NCBI GenBank assembly: GCA_019307945.1
Contig: JAFDIS010000001.1
Location: 62,001 to 126,000, forward strand
Direction: 5' to 3'
Source: Deltaproteobacteria bacterium
GTDB taxonomy: Bacteria; Desulfobacterota; DSM-4660; Desulfatiglandales; Desulfatiglandaceae
Length of the DNA stretch: 64,000 nt
A program made the translations under genes and the position numbers. Below, one piece after another: positions 16,029 through 25,127 of this stretch. The first letter of the stretch is position 1. Every line of letters starts with the position of its first letter. Under the pieces are notes generated by a model. The model was not told the DNA's origin, did no database searches, and saw only the letters and a list, made by a program, of their open reading frames with translations.

Positions 16029-16502
16029 AGGCCCCAGTTTCTCGTCCGTCCCGCCACCATCCCCTCGAGGACGTGTTTTCGGCAATGAAACGAACCGACT
16101 TCGCCCCTTTTGGGCACATTATTTTCCCGGGGGTTTCCTCTCAGCTCGATCTTCGAACATATCCCGGTTTACATTTATTATAGGTATTTTCGTTTTTCTA
16201 TTTTTTCATATGCAAGATACAGATCCCTCCCTACTCGCCTTTAGTTTTTGGTACGGCAGCAAACAATGCTACGGTCTTTGAGTAGCCTTCTGTATGCTAT
16301 GTCCGTAAATATTCACAAGATAACAATATATTATCAATTCTTTTAATGGGATCTCAGAGGTTCACATTTTGATCCTTATAAAAGGCTCCAACCCGCGAGC
16401 GCTTCCCAAAAAATGAATTGTCCCCATTTTTTTGTTGACAACTGGTAAATTCTATAATAAATGAAATAATCATACTGCAGCGGTACCAGGAGGCATCCAC
16501 TC
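16029..16502. other. AT-rich intergenic region before the HTH-receiver gene
   Basis: About 470 bp with no gene. It becomes AT-rich towards the right. TTGACA (16435-16440), embedded in the palindrome GTTGACAAC (16434-16442), and TATAAT (16453-16458) are both present, but they are only 12 nt apart, so no ideal sigma-70 pair is seen. The promoter of the following operon probably lies here. Confidence 0.4.
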
Positions 16503-17078
16503 ATGGAAGACGTTTTGACCGTTTACAAGGCAAGCCAATATTGCCGCGTGTCACCAAAAACCATCATTAACTGGATCGAGGCTGGCCATATCAAGGCGTA
16601 CAAGACCGTGGGCGGGCACCGCCGAATAAACCGGGAAGACCTCGAGACATTCATGCGAAAACAGGGGATTCCAATGCCTGAAAAACCAGACGAAGACGGC
16701 AAAAAGAGAATCCTGGTGGTGGACGACGACCCCATCATCGTGGAGACCATCGTTCAAGCCCTGGAGGAAGAGGAATTCGATTATGAGGTGATCTCAGCTT
16801 CCGATGGTTTTGAGGCCGGGTTGCAGGTAAACCATTTCAAGCCGCATCTATTGATCCTGGACATCATGATGCCGGATATCAACGGCTACGAAGTCTGCAG
16901 AAAGATCAAGGAGACGGAAGAAACGAAAGATACGAAAATCATCGTGCTTTCCGCTTACCTTGATGAAGAAAAGTTCAAGAAAATGAAGGAATACGGGGCG
17001 GACCTATGTTTTTCAAAGCCCCTGCCACTCCCCCAATTAAGACAGGAAGTGGCCAGATTGCTGGGCCTGGCTTCATGA
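16503..17078 (+). CDS. Response regulator with N-terminal MerR/excisionase-type HTH and C-terminal receiver
   Basis: 191 residues in inverted order compared with standard response regulators. Residues 5-55 form an excisionase/BldC-like winged helix (YKASQYCRVSPKTIINWIEAG, then TVGGHRRINREDLE). Residues 68-188 form a receiver domain with the DDD acidic pocket (ILVVDDDP), phospho-acceptor Asp in LLILDIMMP and Lys in FSKPLP. It should bind DNA and be switched by phosphorylation, perhaps by the kinase at 14199-16028. AGGAGG precedes the ATG. It is followed after 36 bp by metF1, so it probably heads and may control the methylenetetrahydrofolate reductase operon. Confidence 0.9.
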   Translation: MEDVLTVYKASQYCRVSPKTIINWIEAGHIKAYKTVGGHRRINREDLETFMRKQGIPMPEKPDEDGKKRILVVDDDPIIVETIVQALEEEEFDYEVISASDGFEAGLQVNHFKPHLLILDIMMPDINGYEVCRKIKETEETKDTKIIVLSAYLDEEKFKKMKEYGADLCFSKPLPLPQLRQEVARLLGLAS

Positions 17079-17114
17079 CGATCAGAGACAAAAACGGATA
17101 ACGAAAGGGTGACA

Positions 17115-17990
17115 ATGAAACTGAAAGAATCCCTTGAGAAAAAAAGGTTCGTCGTCACATCGGAAGTCCAGGCGCCCCTGGACGAAAGTCCGGATCAACT
17201 CGTCAAGAGCCTTGAACTGATCAGGGGTCGAATGGACGGCGTTACGATCCCGGAGATCCAAATCGAAGGAATTGTGAGCGATACCATCAAGGTCTGTGAA
17301 CTCCTGAACGAGAACCGCTTTGATGCGATCTACCAGACCACGACCCGGGACAAGAACCGCATTCAGTTACAGAAGGATCTTCTGCGCGCCCATAATTCAG
17401 GCGTGGAGAATCTCCTCGTTTTCACCGAGGACTATCGCATCACGGGTGACAGTCTCCAGGAAATGATGTTCTTTCACGTGGACGCGGGAAAATTGCAGTC
17501 CGTCCTTCAGCACATGCGGGAAGGGAGAACCGTGGACGGACATGAAATTGGGAAGGCGACCGATTTCGTGGTGGGAAGCGGTGTGGAGTCAGGCTGGGGA
17601 AAGGATGTTCCCGACCTGGAATTGAAGGAGATGGAGGCCCTGGCCGAGATCGGCGTCGGATATTTTCTCTCCACACCGGTGTTCGACGTGGATCAATTCG
17701 CAAGGTTCCTAAAACAGGTCGATACCTTCGGAATCCCGGTCATCGCGGAAGTGATGATCCTGAGGACCGCAGGTATGGCAAGGTTCTTAAATCGGCATAT
17801 CAAATCAGGCATGGTCCCGGAATGGCTGATCAAGAAACTGGCGGAAGCGCCGGACAAGGAGAAGGCCAGCATCGAGATCTTCGCCGATACGGTAAAAGGG
17901 CTCAAAGACCTATGCCAGGGCGTACACATCATCACCATTGGAGGGGAAGAAAAGCTGCGTTACTACCTCGATGCGGCAACACTGAGATGA
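17115..17990 (+). CDS. Divergent methylenetetrahydrofolate reductase (MetF) paralogue
   Basis: 291-residue TIM-barrel protein of the MetF family. The conserved TSEV (catalytic Glu region), QTTTRDKNR and a C-terminal MARFLNRHIKSGMVP / QGVHIITIGGEE pattern match the second MetF at 25128-26018. It differs at conserved places. The canonical VLCLTGDSV segment reads LVFTEDYRITG, and the folate-binding QTQ-type segment reads LSTPVFD. It may have different specificity or act as a non-catalytic subunit. Start 17115 (ATG) has AAAGGG just upstream. It lies between the HTH-receiver gene and the NuoG/FdhA-like gene. Family assignment is good; activity is uncertain. Confidence 0.85.
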   Translation: MKLKESLEKKRFVVTSEVQAPLDESPDQLVKSLELIRGRMDGVTIPEIQIEGIVSDTIKVCELLNENRFDAIYQTTTRDKNRIQLQKDLLRAHNSGVENLLVFTEDYRITGDSLQEMMFFHVDAGKLQSVLQHMREGRTVDGHEIGKATDFVVGSGVESGWGKDVPDLELKEMEALAEIGVGYFLSTPVFDVDQFARFLKQVDTFGIPVIAEVMILRTAGMARFLNRHIKSGMVPEWLIKKLAEAPDKEKASIEIFADTVKGLKDLCQGVHIITIGGEEKLRYYLDAATLR

Positions 17991-18138
17991 CATCAGCCCA
18001 CGAATAGATCCAGGGCAGAAGCAGGGCTCCGATTCATTGCACCCTCCGGACACGCAGGCCCACTGCTTCGCAGAGGATTCCCCCGGTTTCGGAAACGGGT
18101 CGCTTATAGATGAAAACTCAGGCAAGGGGACCGTAGCA

Positions 18139-20784
18139 TTGGAAACGATTACCCTCACCATCAATGACAAGGTCATCAACTGCCCTTCAGGAATCAGCAT
18201 CCTCCAGGCCGCACGGCGTGAGGGAATCAAGATTCCGACACTCTGTGATCATCCGGCCCTGGAGTCCGTCGGCGCATGCCGCCTGTGTCTGGTGGAGGAC
18301 AAGGGCGGCCGGCTGATGGCATCCTGTGTGACGCCGGCCTCGGAGGGTCAGGTCCTCAAAACCGACTCGCCCAGAGTCCTTGCCCACAGGAAAAACATTG
18401 TACGGTTGCTGTTGGCCGAACACCCCGAATCCTGCCTTGTCTGTAACAAGGGAAACCGGTGCGACCTGCGGGCCATCGCCGCGTCTCTGGGAATCGGAGA
18501 GACGAATCTATATCCCATGCCGCATGCCCGCACCATGGAGCAGGCCAACCCTTTTCTGGTGAGAGATCTCACAAAGTGCGTGCTGTGCGGGAAGTGTATC
18601 CGGGCCGACCATGAACTTGTGGTGGTAGGGGCCATTGACTACAACCGTAGGGGATTCCTTTCCCGGCCTGAAACGGTCCATGAGAGACCACTGGAAGAAT
18701 CCACCTGCGCCTTCTGCGGAACGTGCGTGTCCATTTGCCCCACCGGCGCTTTGTCCGTGAAGAATGCCCATTTTGTGGGAACCCCCGAGAAGGAAAAGTC
18801 CTCCGTGTGCGGGTTTTGCGGTGTCGGATGCTCCCTCGTCCTGGGTTCCGCCGCCGGTCGGATCGTGGAAGTGAATCCGGCAGATGAGCCCTCAACGGTG
18901 AATGGACCCACGCTCTGTCTTCGCGGTCACTTTGCCCACGACTACCTGCACTCCGAAAATCGTCTCACGACGCCCAGAGTCAGAAAGAACGGAGAACTTG
19001 AAGACATCTCGTGGAACGACGCCGTTTCGAGGGTCGCTGAAAGACTTCTGGAGATCCGGGAAAAACACGGCCCCCAGAGCATAGGCTTTTTGGGGTCGTC
19101 GAAATGTACCAATGAGGAAAACTACCTCTTCCAGAAAATGGCACGTGCGGTCTTCAGGACCAACAACCTGGACACCTCCGGAATGGCCCCGGCCCGCGCG
19201 GTTCTGGAAGAAATCAAGGGGTTGAAAAGGGGGCGGCGGAGTACGGCCCCGCTCAAGGACCTGGAAAAAACGGATTTGCTCTTTGTGATGGGAGTGGACC
19301 CGTCACACTCGTCTCCCGTTCTGGCATATCACCTCAAGAGGGCTTCTCGCAAGGGAATCCCCCTGGTCGTTGTGGATCCCCGCGAAATCGAATTGGCTCG
19401 GTTTGCAACCTGTCGATTGCAGGTAAGACCCGCCACGGACGCACTGCTCCTAAACGGCATAGCCGCCCTGTTGAGGGAAGGGGTAAACGGCCGACGGTAC
19501 GGTGACGGTACCACGTCCCTCAGGGGTTTTGCCGAGCATGAAAAACAACTGGCCTCCCTGGACCTCAACGAGGTCTGCCGCCTTTCCGGTGTGGGCGAAG
19601 AAGCACTGGAAAGAACGGCAAAACTCCTCCGCGGGAAAAGGCCCATCTTCGTAGTGGGCCGAGGGGTTTTTCACCAGAAGGCTTGCCGGGATACCATGAA
19701 AGCCCTTTCCAACCTCTCCCTGCTCACGGGCGACACGGGTTCGGGAAGATCCTGGCTATATGCCCCCACCTATGAAAACAACGAGGCGGGGGCATGGGAC
19801 ATGGGCGTCTCCCCGGACACCCTTCCCGGGGGAAAACCCTTGGGTGCGAAGGCGTTTCGAAGTCATTGGGAAAGGGCCTGGGATGTGATGCTCTCCCCCG
19901 ACCCCGGACTCAACGTGATTCGAATGATCCGGGAAGCGGAAAAAGGGAATCTGAAGGCCCTTTATGTGATGGGTGAAAATCCGGTTCGGGCACTTCCGCA
20001 GCCGGAATATGTAACCCGTGCGCTGGAAAATCTGGAGTTCTTGGTGGTCCAGGACATCCTGGACAATGAGACATCGAGGGTTGCCGACGTGATCCTTCCG
20101 GGCGCTGCTTTCTCCGAAAAAATGGGTTCCTTCACCAACATGGAGGGAAGGATCCAGAGGTTTGAAGCAGCGGTACCACCCCCCGGCCAATCAAAACCCG
20201 ACTTGGAGATTATCAACCTCCTGCTCAAAGAGATGGGCCAAGCTTCCCTGGGCGGTTCTGTGGACAAGCTGAGAAAAGAGATTGCAAAGCTTATCCCTGA
20301 ATATGGGGATCTACCCTCCTCCGCGGGAGAGGCCTGGGTTCGAGAGGCCGAATCCGAAGGCACGGATCCGCAAGAAGAACCATTGTTCTTCCCGATCCCC
20401 GAATTGAAGAGCCCCGAACACGACGATGCGTTTCCTTTCACGGTGATTCTGCGCTCTTTTCGCGCCCATCTCGGGAGCGGCACCAGAACGAGTCGATCCG
20501 AACGAGTTGAGGAAAAGGGGTGGCGCGGAGAAGTGGAGATGTCCGCACGGGACTGCGAATCCCTGGGCATCCGTGATGGAGACAGGATCCGTGTGGTCTC
20601 CCCCCACGGTGCCGTCGAGCGGGAAGTAAAGATAGAGACCGGGCTGTCTTCCGGCCTGGTGGTCGTACCGAGAGCTTTTGGGGACAATGATGCAATGAAC
20701 CTGTTCCCGTTCAAAGAAAGGAAAGAAAGCAATTTCACCGGGTGGATCACCTGTCCGGCAAGAGTGGAAAGACGCGCGAGGTAA
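18139..20784 (+). CDS. NuoG/FdhA-like molybdopterin-fold iron-sulfur protein without catalytic Cys/Sec
   Basis: About 881 residues from a TTG start at 18139 (SD AAGGGGA 8 nt upstream). The order is an N-terminal [2Fe-2S] domain (CDHPALESVGACRLC... C), a NuoG-type His/Cys [4Fe-4S] site (HPESCLVCNKGNRC), and two [4Fe-4S] ferredoxin motifs (CVLCGKCIRAD; CAFCGTCVSICP). These are followed by a molybdopterin-oxidoreductase fold with its own cluster (CGFCGVGC... CLRG) and a C-terminal beta domain. In formate dehydrogenases a Cys or Sec followed by His sits in the NNxD...C/U-H loop. Here that loop reads NNLDTSGMAPARAV, with no Cys, Sec or His, and the Lys after the last cluster Cys is Arg. It is therefore probably an electron conduit like NuoG, not a formate dehydrogenase. 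Confidence 0.88.
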   Translation: METITLTINDKVINCPSGISILQAARREGIKIPTLCDHPALESVGACRLCLVEDKGGRLMASCVTPASEGQVLKTDSPRVLAHRKNIVRLLLAEHPESCLVCNKGNRCDLRAIAASLGIGETNLYPMPHARTMEQANPFLVRDLTKCVLCGKCIRADHELVVVGAIDYNRRGFLSRPETVHERPLEESTCAFCGTCVSICPTGALSVKNAHFVGTPEKEKSSVCGFCGVGCSLVLGSAAGRIVEVNPADEPSTVNGPTLCLRGHFAHDYLHSENRLTTPRVRKNGELEDISWNDAVSRVAERLLEIREKHGPQSIGFLGSSKCTNEENYLFQKMARAVFRTNNLDTSGMAPARAVLEEIKGLKRGRRSTAPLKDLEKTDLLFVMGVDPSHSSPVLAYHLKRASRKGIPLVVVDPREIELARFATCRLQVRPATDALLLNGIAALLREGVNGRRYGDGTTSLRGFAEHEKQLASLDLNEVCRLSGVGEEALERTAKLLRGKRPIFVVGRGVFHQKACRDTMKALSNLSLLTGDTGSGRSWLYAPTYENNEAGAWDMGVSPDTLPGGKPLGAKAFRSHWERAWDVMLSPDPGLNVIRMIREAEKGNLKALYVMGENPVRALPQPEYVTRALENLEFLVVQDILDNETSRVADVILPGAAFSEKMGSFTNMEGRIQRFEAAVPPPGQSKPDLEIINLLLKEMGQASLGGSVDKLRKEIAKLIPEYGDLPSSAGEAWVREAESEGTDPQEEPLFFPIPELKSPEHDDAFPFTVILRSFRAHLGSGTRTSRSERVEEKGWRGEVEMSARDCESLGIRDGDRIRVVSPHGAVEREVKIETGLSSGLVVVPRAFGDNDAMNLFPFKERKESNFTGWITCPARVERRAR

Positions 20785-20790
20785 GAACGA

Positions 20791-21264
20791 ATGAAAGCAA
20801 GAGAGGTCGACCGGGGCCGGTTGAATGCCATCATTCAGGAATCCCGAGGAGAGAAATGGGGGCTGATACCCCTGCTCCAGAAGGTTCAGGAAGAATTTGG
20901 CTATGTGCCTCCCGTGGCCATTGAGCCCATTGCAGAGGCCTTCAATCTTTTCCCGTCCCAGGTCCAGGGGGTGATTACATTCTATGCCGGTTTCAGCCTG
21001 GAGCCGAAAGGCAAATACGTGGTGCGTGTCTGCCGCGGGACGGCGTGCCACGTGAGGGGAAGCAGGAGCATACTCAGGCTGATGAGAAAAGAACTGGGGC
21101 TCGAAGAGGGACAGACGAGCGAGGATTACCAGTTCACACTGGAAACCGTTGCGTGCCTGGGCGCCTGCTTTCTCGCACCCACCATGATGGTGAACCAAAC
21201 GTATTTTGGAAAACTGTCTCCAGCCAAGGTGACCAGTGTGCTGGACCAGTACCGGAAGGCGTGA
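20791..21264 (+). CDS. NuoE-like [2Fe-2S] subunit (24 kDa family)
   Basis: 157 residues. A helical N-terminal half (LIPLLQKVQEEFGYVP) is followed by a thioredoxin-fold [2Fe-2S] domain with four cysteines: CRGTACHVRGS and, later, ETVACLGACFLAP. This is typical of NuoE, HoxE and HydC proteins, which take electrons from the NuoF flavin. It follows the NuoG-like gene by 6 bp, with SD GAGGTAAG, and overlaps the next gene by one base (TGATG), showing translational coupling and probable membership of one complex. Confidence 0.93.
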   Translation: MKAREVDRGRLNAIIQESRGEKWGLIPLLQKVQEEFGYVPPVAIEPIAEAFNLFPSQVQGVITFYAGFSLEPKGKYVVRVCRGTACHVRGSRSILRLMRKELGLEEGQTSEDYQFTLETVACLGACFLAPTMMVNQTYFGKLSPAKVTSVLDQYRKA

Positions 21265-24200
21265 TGGAAAGACTCAACTCCATAGGGCAGCTCGAGTGGT
21301 TCAGGAACAAGATCAGGGCCGGACGGGAAAAAGGCAAGACAGAGGTCCATGTATGCATGACCGGATGCCGTGCCTATGGCTCGGCCGACGTGCTGGGCGC
21401 GCTCCGGGAAGAGGTAAAGAAGCATGGCCTTTCCAAGGATGTGGAAATCCGATCCACGGGATGCCACGGTTTTTGCGCCAAGGCTCCGGTCATAGCCATT
21501 GAGCCCCTCGGGATCCAATACCAGGAAGTGTCTCCCGAGGATATCCCTGAGATCGTGGACGCCACCCTGAAAAAGGACAGGCTCTTGGATCGTCTTGCCT
21601 ACCGGGACCCCTCGACAGGAAAACCCATCTACTATCGCAACCAGATCCCATTCTACAAACGACAGGAAAGACGCGTCCTTGCCAGGTGCGGAAGGATAGA
21701 CCCAACCAGGCTCGAAGACTATCTGGCTGAAGGAGGCTATGAGGCCCTGGTGAAAGCCCTCTCCGGCATGACGCCCGAGCAGGTTATCGAGGAGGTCAAA
21801 AAGGCCAAACTACGGGGACGGGGCGGGGCCGGTTTTCCAACGGGCGTGAAATGGGAATTCGCCAGACGGGCGCAAGGCGAGCCCAAGTACGTGATCTGCA
21901 ACGCTGACGAAGGAGACCCGGGCGCTTTTATGGATCGGGCCATGCTGGAAGGCGATCCCCATGCCGTCCTTGAAGGAATGCTCATCGGCGCCTACGCCAT
22001 GGGTGCGGAATACGGCTTCATCTATGTCCGGGAAGAATACCCCATCGCGGTGAAGCACCTGGAAATCGCCCTGGAGCAACTACGAAGCCTCGGTCTCCTG
22101 GGGGAAAACATCCTGGGTACGGGGTTTGACTTTGAACTCTCCCTGAAGATGGGTGCCGGTGCATTCGTCTGCGGCGAAGAAACCGCCCTGATGGCCTCCA
22201 TCGAAGGGAAGCGGGGTATGCCGCGGGCCAGACCCCCCTTCCCCGCCGAATCAGGGCTGGACGGGAAACCGACCAATATCAACAACGTGGAGACCTGGGC
22301 GAACGTCCCCATGATCATCACCAAGGGGGCGGAATGGTACGGCCTGGTGGGGACGGAAAACAGCAAGGGGACCAAGATCTTTTCTCTTGCAGGGAAGGTG
22401 AACAATACGGGCCTCGTCGAAGTCCCCATCGGGGTTCCCATAAGGGAGGTGATCTTCGACATCGGGGGAGGGATCCCCAAGGGACGCCAATTCAAGGCCG
22501 TACAGATGGGCGGCCCTTCCGGGGGATGCGTGCCTTCACAGTATCTGAACCTCCCCATTGACTACGATACGCTTCAGCGTATCGGGGCGATCATGGGCTC
22601 GGGCGGCATGGTGGTCATGGACGAAAACAACTGCATGGTGGAAATCGCCCGGTTTTTCCTGAGCTTCACCCAGTCCGAATCCTGCGGCAAATGCGCCCCC
22701 TGCCGCCTCGGGACCACGCAACTGCTCGAAATCCTCACGCGTATCACCCGTGGTCAGGGACGGATAGAAGACATTGATCTGATTCAGGACCTTGGCCGGA
22801 CCATTACCGAGGCGTCCCTCTGCGGTCTGGGCCAGACCTGCGCCAAACCCGCCCTGTCCACGTTGCGCTATTTCGCCAAGGAATACGAGGATCACATCCT
22901 GGAGCATCGATGCGCCGGGGCAACCTGTGATTCCATGGTGATCTCCGCCTGTCAGCACGCCTGCCCTGCCGGCATTGACGTACCCAACTATGTGGCGGCC
23001 ATCGCCGAAGGAAAATATGAGCTGGCCGTGGAGATCATTCGCGAGCGGAACCCCTTTCCCGCCGTATGCGGCAGAATCTGCATTCATCCGTGCGAGTTCA
23101 AGTGCAGGAGGGGTGAATTGGACGATCCCGTGGCCATCCGTTCCCTGAAGCGATTTGCGTCGGACTGGTATTTCAACAACGTGGGAACTCGAAGAGAACC
23201 ATTCCCTGTCACGCGTGATTATAAGGTGGCCGTAGTAGGAGCGGGTCCCGCCGGGCTCACCTGCGCCTACTTCCTGGCCAAGATGGGGTACGGGGTCACG
23301 GTATTCGAAAGCCAACCGGTTGCGGGCGGGATGCTGGGTATAACCGTTCCGGAATTCCGCCTTCCCCGTCAGGTGATCCAGCAGGAGATTGATTATATCG
23401 AAAGCTGCGGGGTCGAAATCCGATACAATACCCCCATCGACGCCGGACACACAGTGGACGACCTGATGAACGAGGGATACGGGGCGGTCTTCATCGCCGC
23501 AGGGGCCCAGGCCAGCAAGCGGATCGGAATCCCGGGGGAAGAAGAAGGCCTGGAGGGGCTCCATTACGGCCTTTCCTTCCTCACCGGTGTCAAGACCGGC
23601 CGCGAAATCGCGCTCGCAGGAAGGGTCCTGGTGGTGGGCGGGGGAAACGTGGCCATTGACGTGGCCCGGACCGCCCTGCGGGTAGGGGCCGATGACGTGC
23701 AGTTGTTCTGCCTCGAGGCCCGGGACGAGATGCCGGCTTGGAAAAAGGAAGTAGAAGAGGCCATCGAAGAAGGGATCGTCATCAATCCTTCGTGGGGACC
23801 CAAGGAAATCATCCATGACGGAGAGAAGGTGACCGGCATCAAATTCGTCCGTTGTACCTCGGTCTTCGATATGGAGGGAAATTTCAATCCTGCCTTCGAC
23901 GAAAACGAAATCCAGGCCGTGGAGGCGGATCACGCCATCATCTCCATTGGTCAGGCCCCGGACATGTCCTTCCTCTCTGAAGACAGCAGGCTCGAGCGAG
24001 CACTGTGGGGGGCCCTCATAGTGGATGAAAAGACACTATCCACGAACATACCGGGGATATTTGCGGGGGGCGACTTTACTACGGGACCTACCTATGTCAT
24101 CAGGGCCATCGCATCGGGCAGGAGGGCCGCCGTTTCCATTGACCGCTACCTGCGGGGGGAGACGGGCGACTTCACCATCCTGGATGAGAAGACCCGACTC

Positions 24201-24392
24201 GCCGAAGAGGCGAAGCTTGCACTGGATGAGGATACCGGGGAAGAAAAGCGGAGGGTGCCCGTTGAAATGGCGGACCCCAAGGACAGGGTCAGGGATTTCA
24301 GGGAAGTGGAAAAGGGTTTTACCGAGGACCAGGCACTGTATGAGGCCACCAGGTGCCTGCGGTGCGATCTGGAAGAAGACAGGGGTGAGTGA
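21264..24392 (+). CDS. NuoF-GltD fusion flavoprotein (NADH-binding subunit fused to NADPH/FAD module)
   Basis: About 1042 residues. Residues 1-100 are a thioredoxin-like [2Fe-2S] domain (CMTGCRAYGS... TGCHGFC). Residues about 130-560 are NuoF: FMN/NADH site LRGRGGAGFPTG and NADEGDPGAFMDR, then CGEETALMASIEGKRG, and the [4Fe-4S] motif SCGKCAPCRLGT. Residues about 570-650 carry a GltD-type Fe-S domain (CQHACPAGIDVP... CGRICIHPCEFKC). Residues about 655-970 form the FAD/NADPH-binding glutamate-synthase-beta/NfnB-like part (VVGAGPAGLTCAYFLAKMG; VVGGGNVAIDVARTALR). Two flavin sites with separate pyridine nucleotide sites in one chain recall flavin-based bifurcating enzymes. The ATG at 21264 overlaps the nuoE stop; a longer upstream frame is only overlap. 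Confidence 0.93.
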   Translation: MERLNSIGQLEWFRNKIRAGREKGKTEVHVCMTGCRAYGSADVLGALREEVKKHGLSKDVEIRSTGCHGFCAKAPVIAIEPLGIQYQEVSPEDIPEIVDATLKKDRLLDRLAYRDPSTGKPIYYRNQIPFYKRQERRVLARCGRIDPTRLEDYLAEGGYEALVKALSGMTPEQVIEEVKKAKLRGRGGAGFPTGVKWEFARRAQGEPKYVICNADEGDPGAFMDRAMLEGDPHAVLEGMLIGAYAMGAEYGFIYVREEYPIAVKHLEIALEQLRSLGLLGENILGTGFDFELSLKMGAGAFVCGEETALMASIEGKRGMPRARPPFPAESGLDGKPTNINNVETWANVPMIITKGAEWYGLVGTENSKGTKIFSLAGKVNNTGLVEVPIGVPIREVIFDIGGGIPKGRQFKAVQMGGPSGGCVPSQYLNLPIDYDTLQRIGAIMGSGGMVVMDENNCMVEIARFFLSFTQSESCGKCAPCRLGTTQLLEILTRITRGQGRIEDIDLIQDLGRTITEASLCGLGQTCAKPALSTLRYFAKEYEDHILEHRCAGATCDSMVISACQHACPAGIDVPNYVAAIAEGKYELAVEIIRERNPFPAVCGRICIHPCEFKCRRGELDDPVAIRSLKRFASDWYFNNVGTRREPFPVTRDYKVAVVGAGPAGLTCAYFLAKMGYGVTVFESQPVAGGMLGITVPEFRLPRQVIQQEIDYIESCGVEIRYNTPIDAGHTVDDLMNEGYGAVFIAAGAQASKRIGIPGEEEGLEGLHYGLSFLTGVKTGREIALAGRVLVVGGGNVAIDVARTALRVGADDVQLFCLEARDEMPAWKKEVEEAIEEGIVINPSWGPKEIIHDGEKVTGIKFVRCTSVFDMEGNFNPAFDENEIQAVEADHAIISIGQAPDMSFLSEDSRLERALWGALIVDEKTLSTNIPGIFAGGDFTTGPTYVIRAIASGRRAAVSIDRYLRGETGDFTILDEKTRLAEEAKLALDEDTGEEKRRVPVEMADPKDRVRDFREVEKGFTEDQALYEATRCLRCDLEEDRGE

Positions 24393-25039
24393 TGATCAGA
24401 TCCATTACGCGAAAAAAATCCGAAGAGGAAATCGATCGGCTGCTCTCAGGACTTGGAAGGATCTTCCTGATCGGCTGCGGCACATGTGTCACCTTGACAC
24501 GCACGGGAGGCGCGCCCGAGGTGGCTCAAATGAAGGAGCAGCTCACGGAAAAAGGAAAGCTCGTCACCGGCAGCACGGTCTTGCCCGTTGCCTGCGACAA
24601 CCTGACCGGCGAGACACTGAGGGAATTCGGGCCACAGATGGATCTGGCCGACGCGCTTCTGGTGATGACCTGCGCTTTCGGCGTTCAGACGGTGGCGCGT
24701 CAGATGAAGACCATGGTGGTCCCGGCCCTCGATACGCTGTTTATAGGGAAAGAGACAGGCCCTGGTAGGTTTGACGAGGTGTGTACCCAGTGCGGGACCT
24801 GTATCATCGGGGAGACCGGAGGAATTTGCCCCGTCACCACCTGTCACAAGGGACTGGTCAACGGGCCTTGCGGGGGTACCGACAACGGCAAATGTGAAAT
24901 CGACCCCGAGAAAGACTGCGCATGGACCCTCATATATAATCGGCTCAAAGAACTGGACCGGCTGGACTCCATGCGTGTGCTCCAGAAACCCCGAAATCAC
25001 CAGGGGGAGCCGAGGCCCGGGAAAATCGCCTTTGGTTAG
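24392..25039 (+). CDS. metV: MetV-type zinc/iron-sulfur subunit of methylenetetrahydrofolate reductase
   Basis: 215 residues matching the 'methylenetetrahydrofolate reductase C-terminal' (MetV) family. The N-terminal half has FLIGCGTCVTLTRTGG and LPVACDNLT. The C-terminal half carries a cysteine-rich block (CTQCGTCIIGETGGICPVTTC, then NGPCGGTDNGKCEID). In acetogens MetV partners MetF to form the reductase of the Wood-Ljungdahl methyl branch. The ATG at 24392 overlaps the stop of the NuoF-GltD gene, and an AGGGGTGA SD lies upstream. This ties the NADH-type module physically to folate reduction. MetF2 follows 88 bp downstream. Confidence 0.9.
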   Translation: MIRSITRKKSEEEIDRLLSGLGRIFLIGCGTCVTLTRTGGAPEVAQMKEQLTEKGKLVTGSTVLPVACDNLTGETLREFGPQMDLADALLVMTCAFGVQTVARQMKTMVVPALDTLFIGKETGPGRFDEVCTQCGTCIIGETGGICPVTTCHKGLVNGPCGGTDNGKCEIDPEKDCAWTLIYNRLKELDRLDSMRVLQKPRNHQGEPRPGKIAFG

Positions 25040-25127
25040 TAGACGATTTCCATCAACCCATTTCGGGCATGAGTGATCCTTTTACCGGACCCAATGAATA
25101 GAATCAGTGCATGACGAGGTAAGACAT

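Noticed and set aside
16240-16290. Sigma-54 -24/-12 element (TGGTACG...TGC)
   Set aside because: The distance between the GG and GC elements does not fit the strict sigma-54 spacing.
16434-16458. TTGACA and TATAAT as one sigma-70 promoter
   Set aside because: Only 12 nt separate the hexamers, too short for normal promoter spacing.
18139-20784. Selenocysteine-containing formate dehydrogenase
   Set aside because: No in-frame TGA at the catalytic loop, and the aligned residue is Pro with no Cys or His nearby.
21045-21263. N-terminal extension of the NuoF-GltD frame to 21045
   Set aside because: It lies wholly within nuoE in another frame and lacks family similarity; the ATG at 21264 overlaps the nuoE stop in the usual coupled way.
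22536-23933. Long minus-strand open frame opposite NuoF-GltD
   Set aside because: A shadow of a GC-rich coding region; the opposite strand has unmistakable NuoF and GltD motifs.
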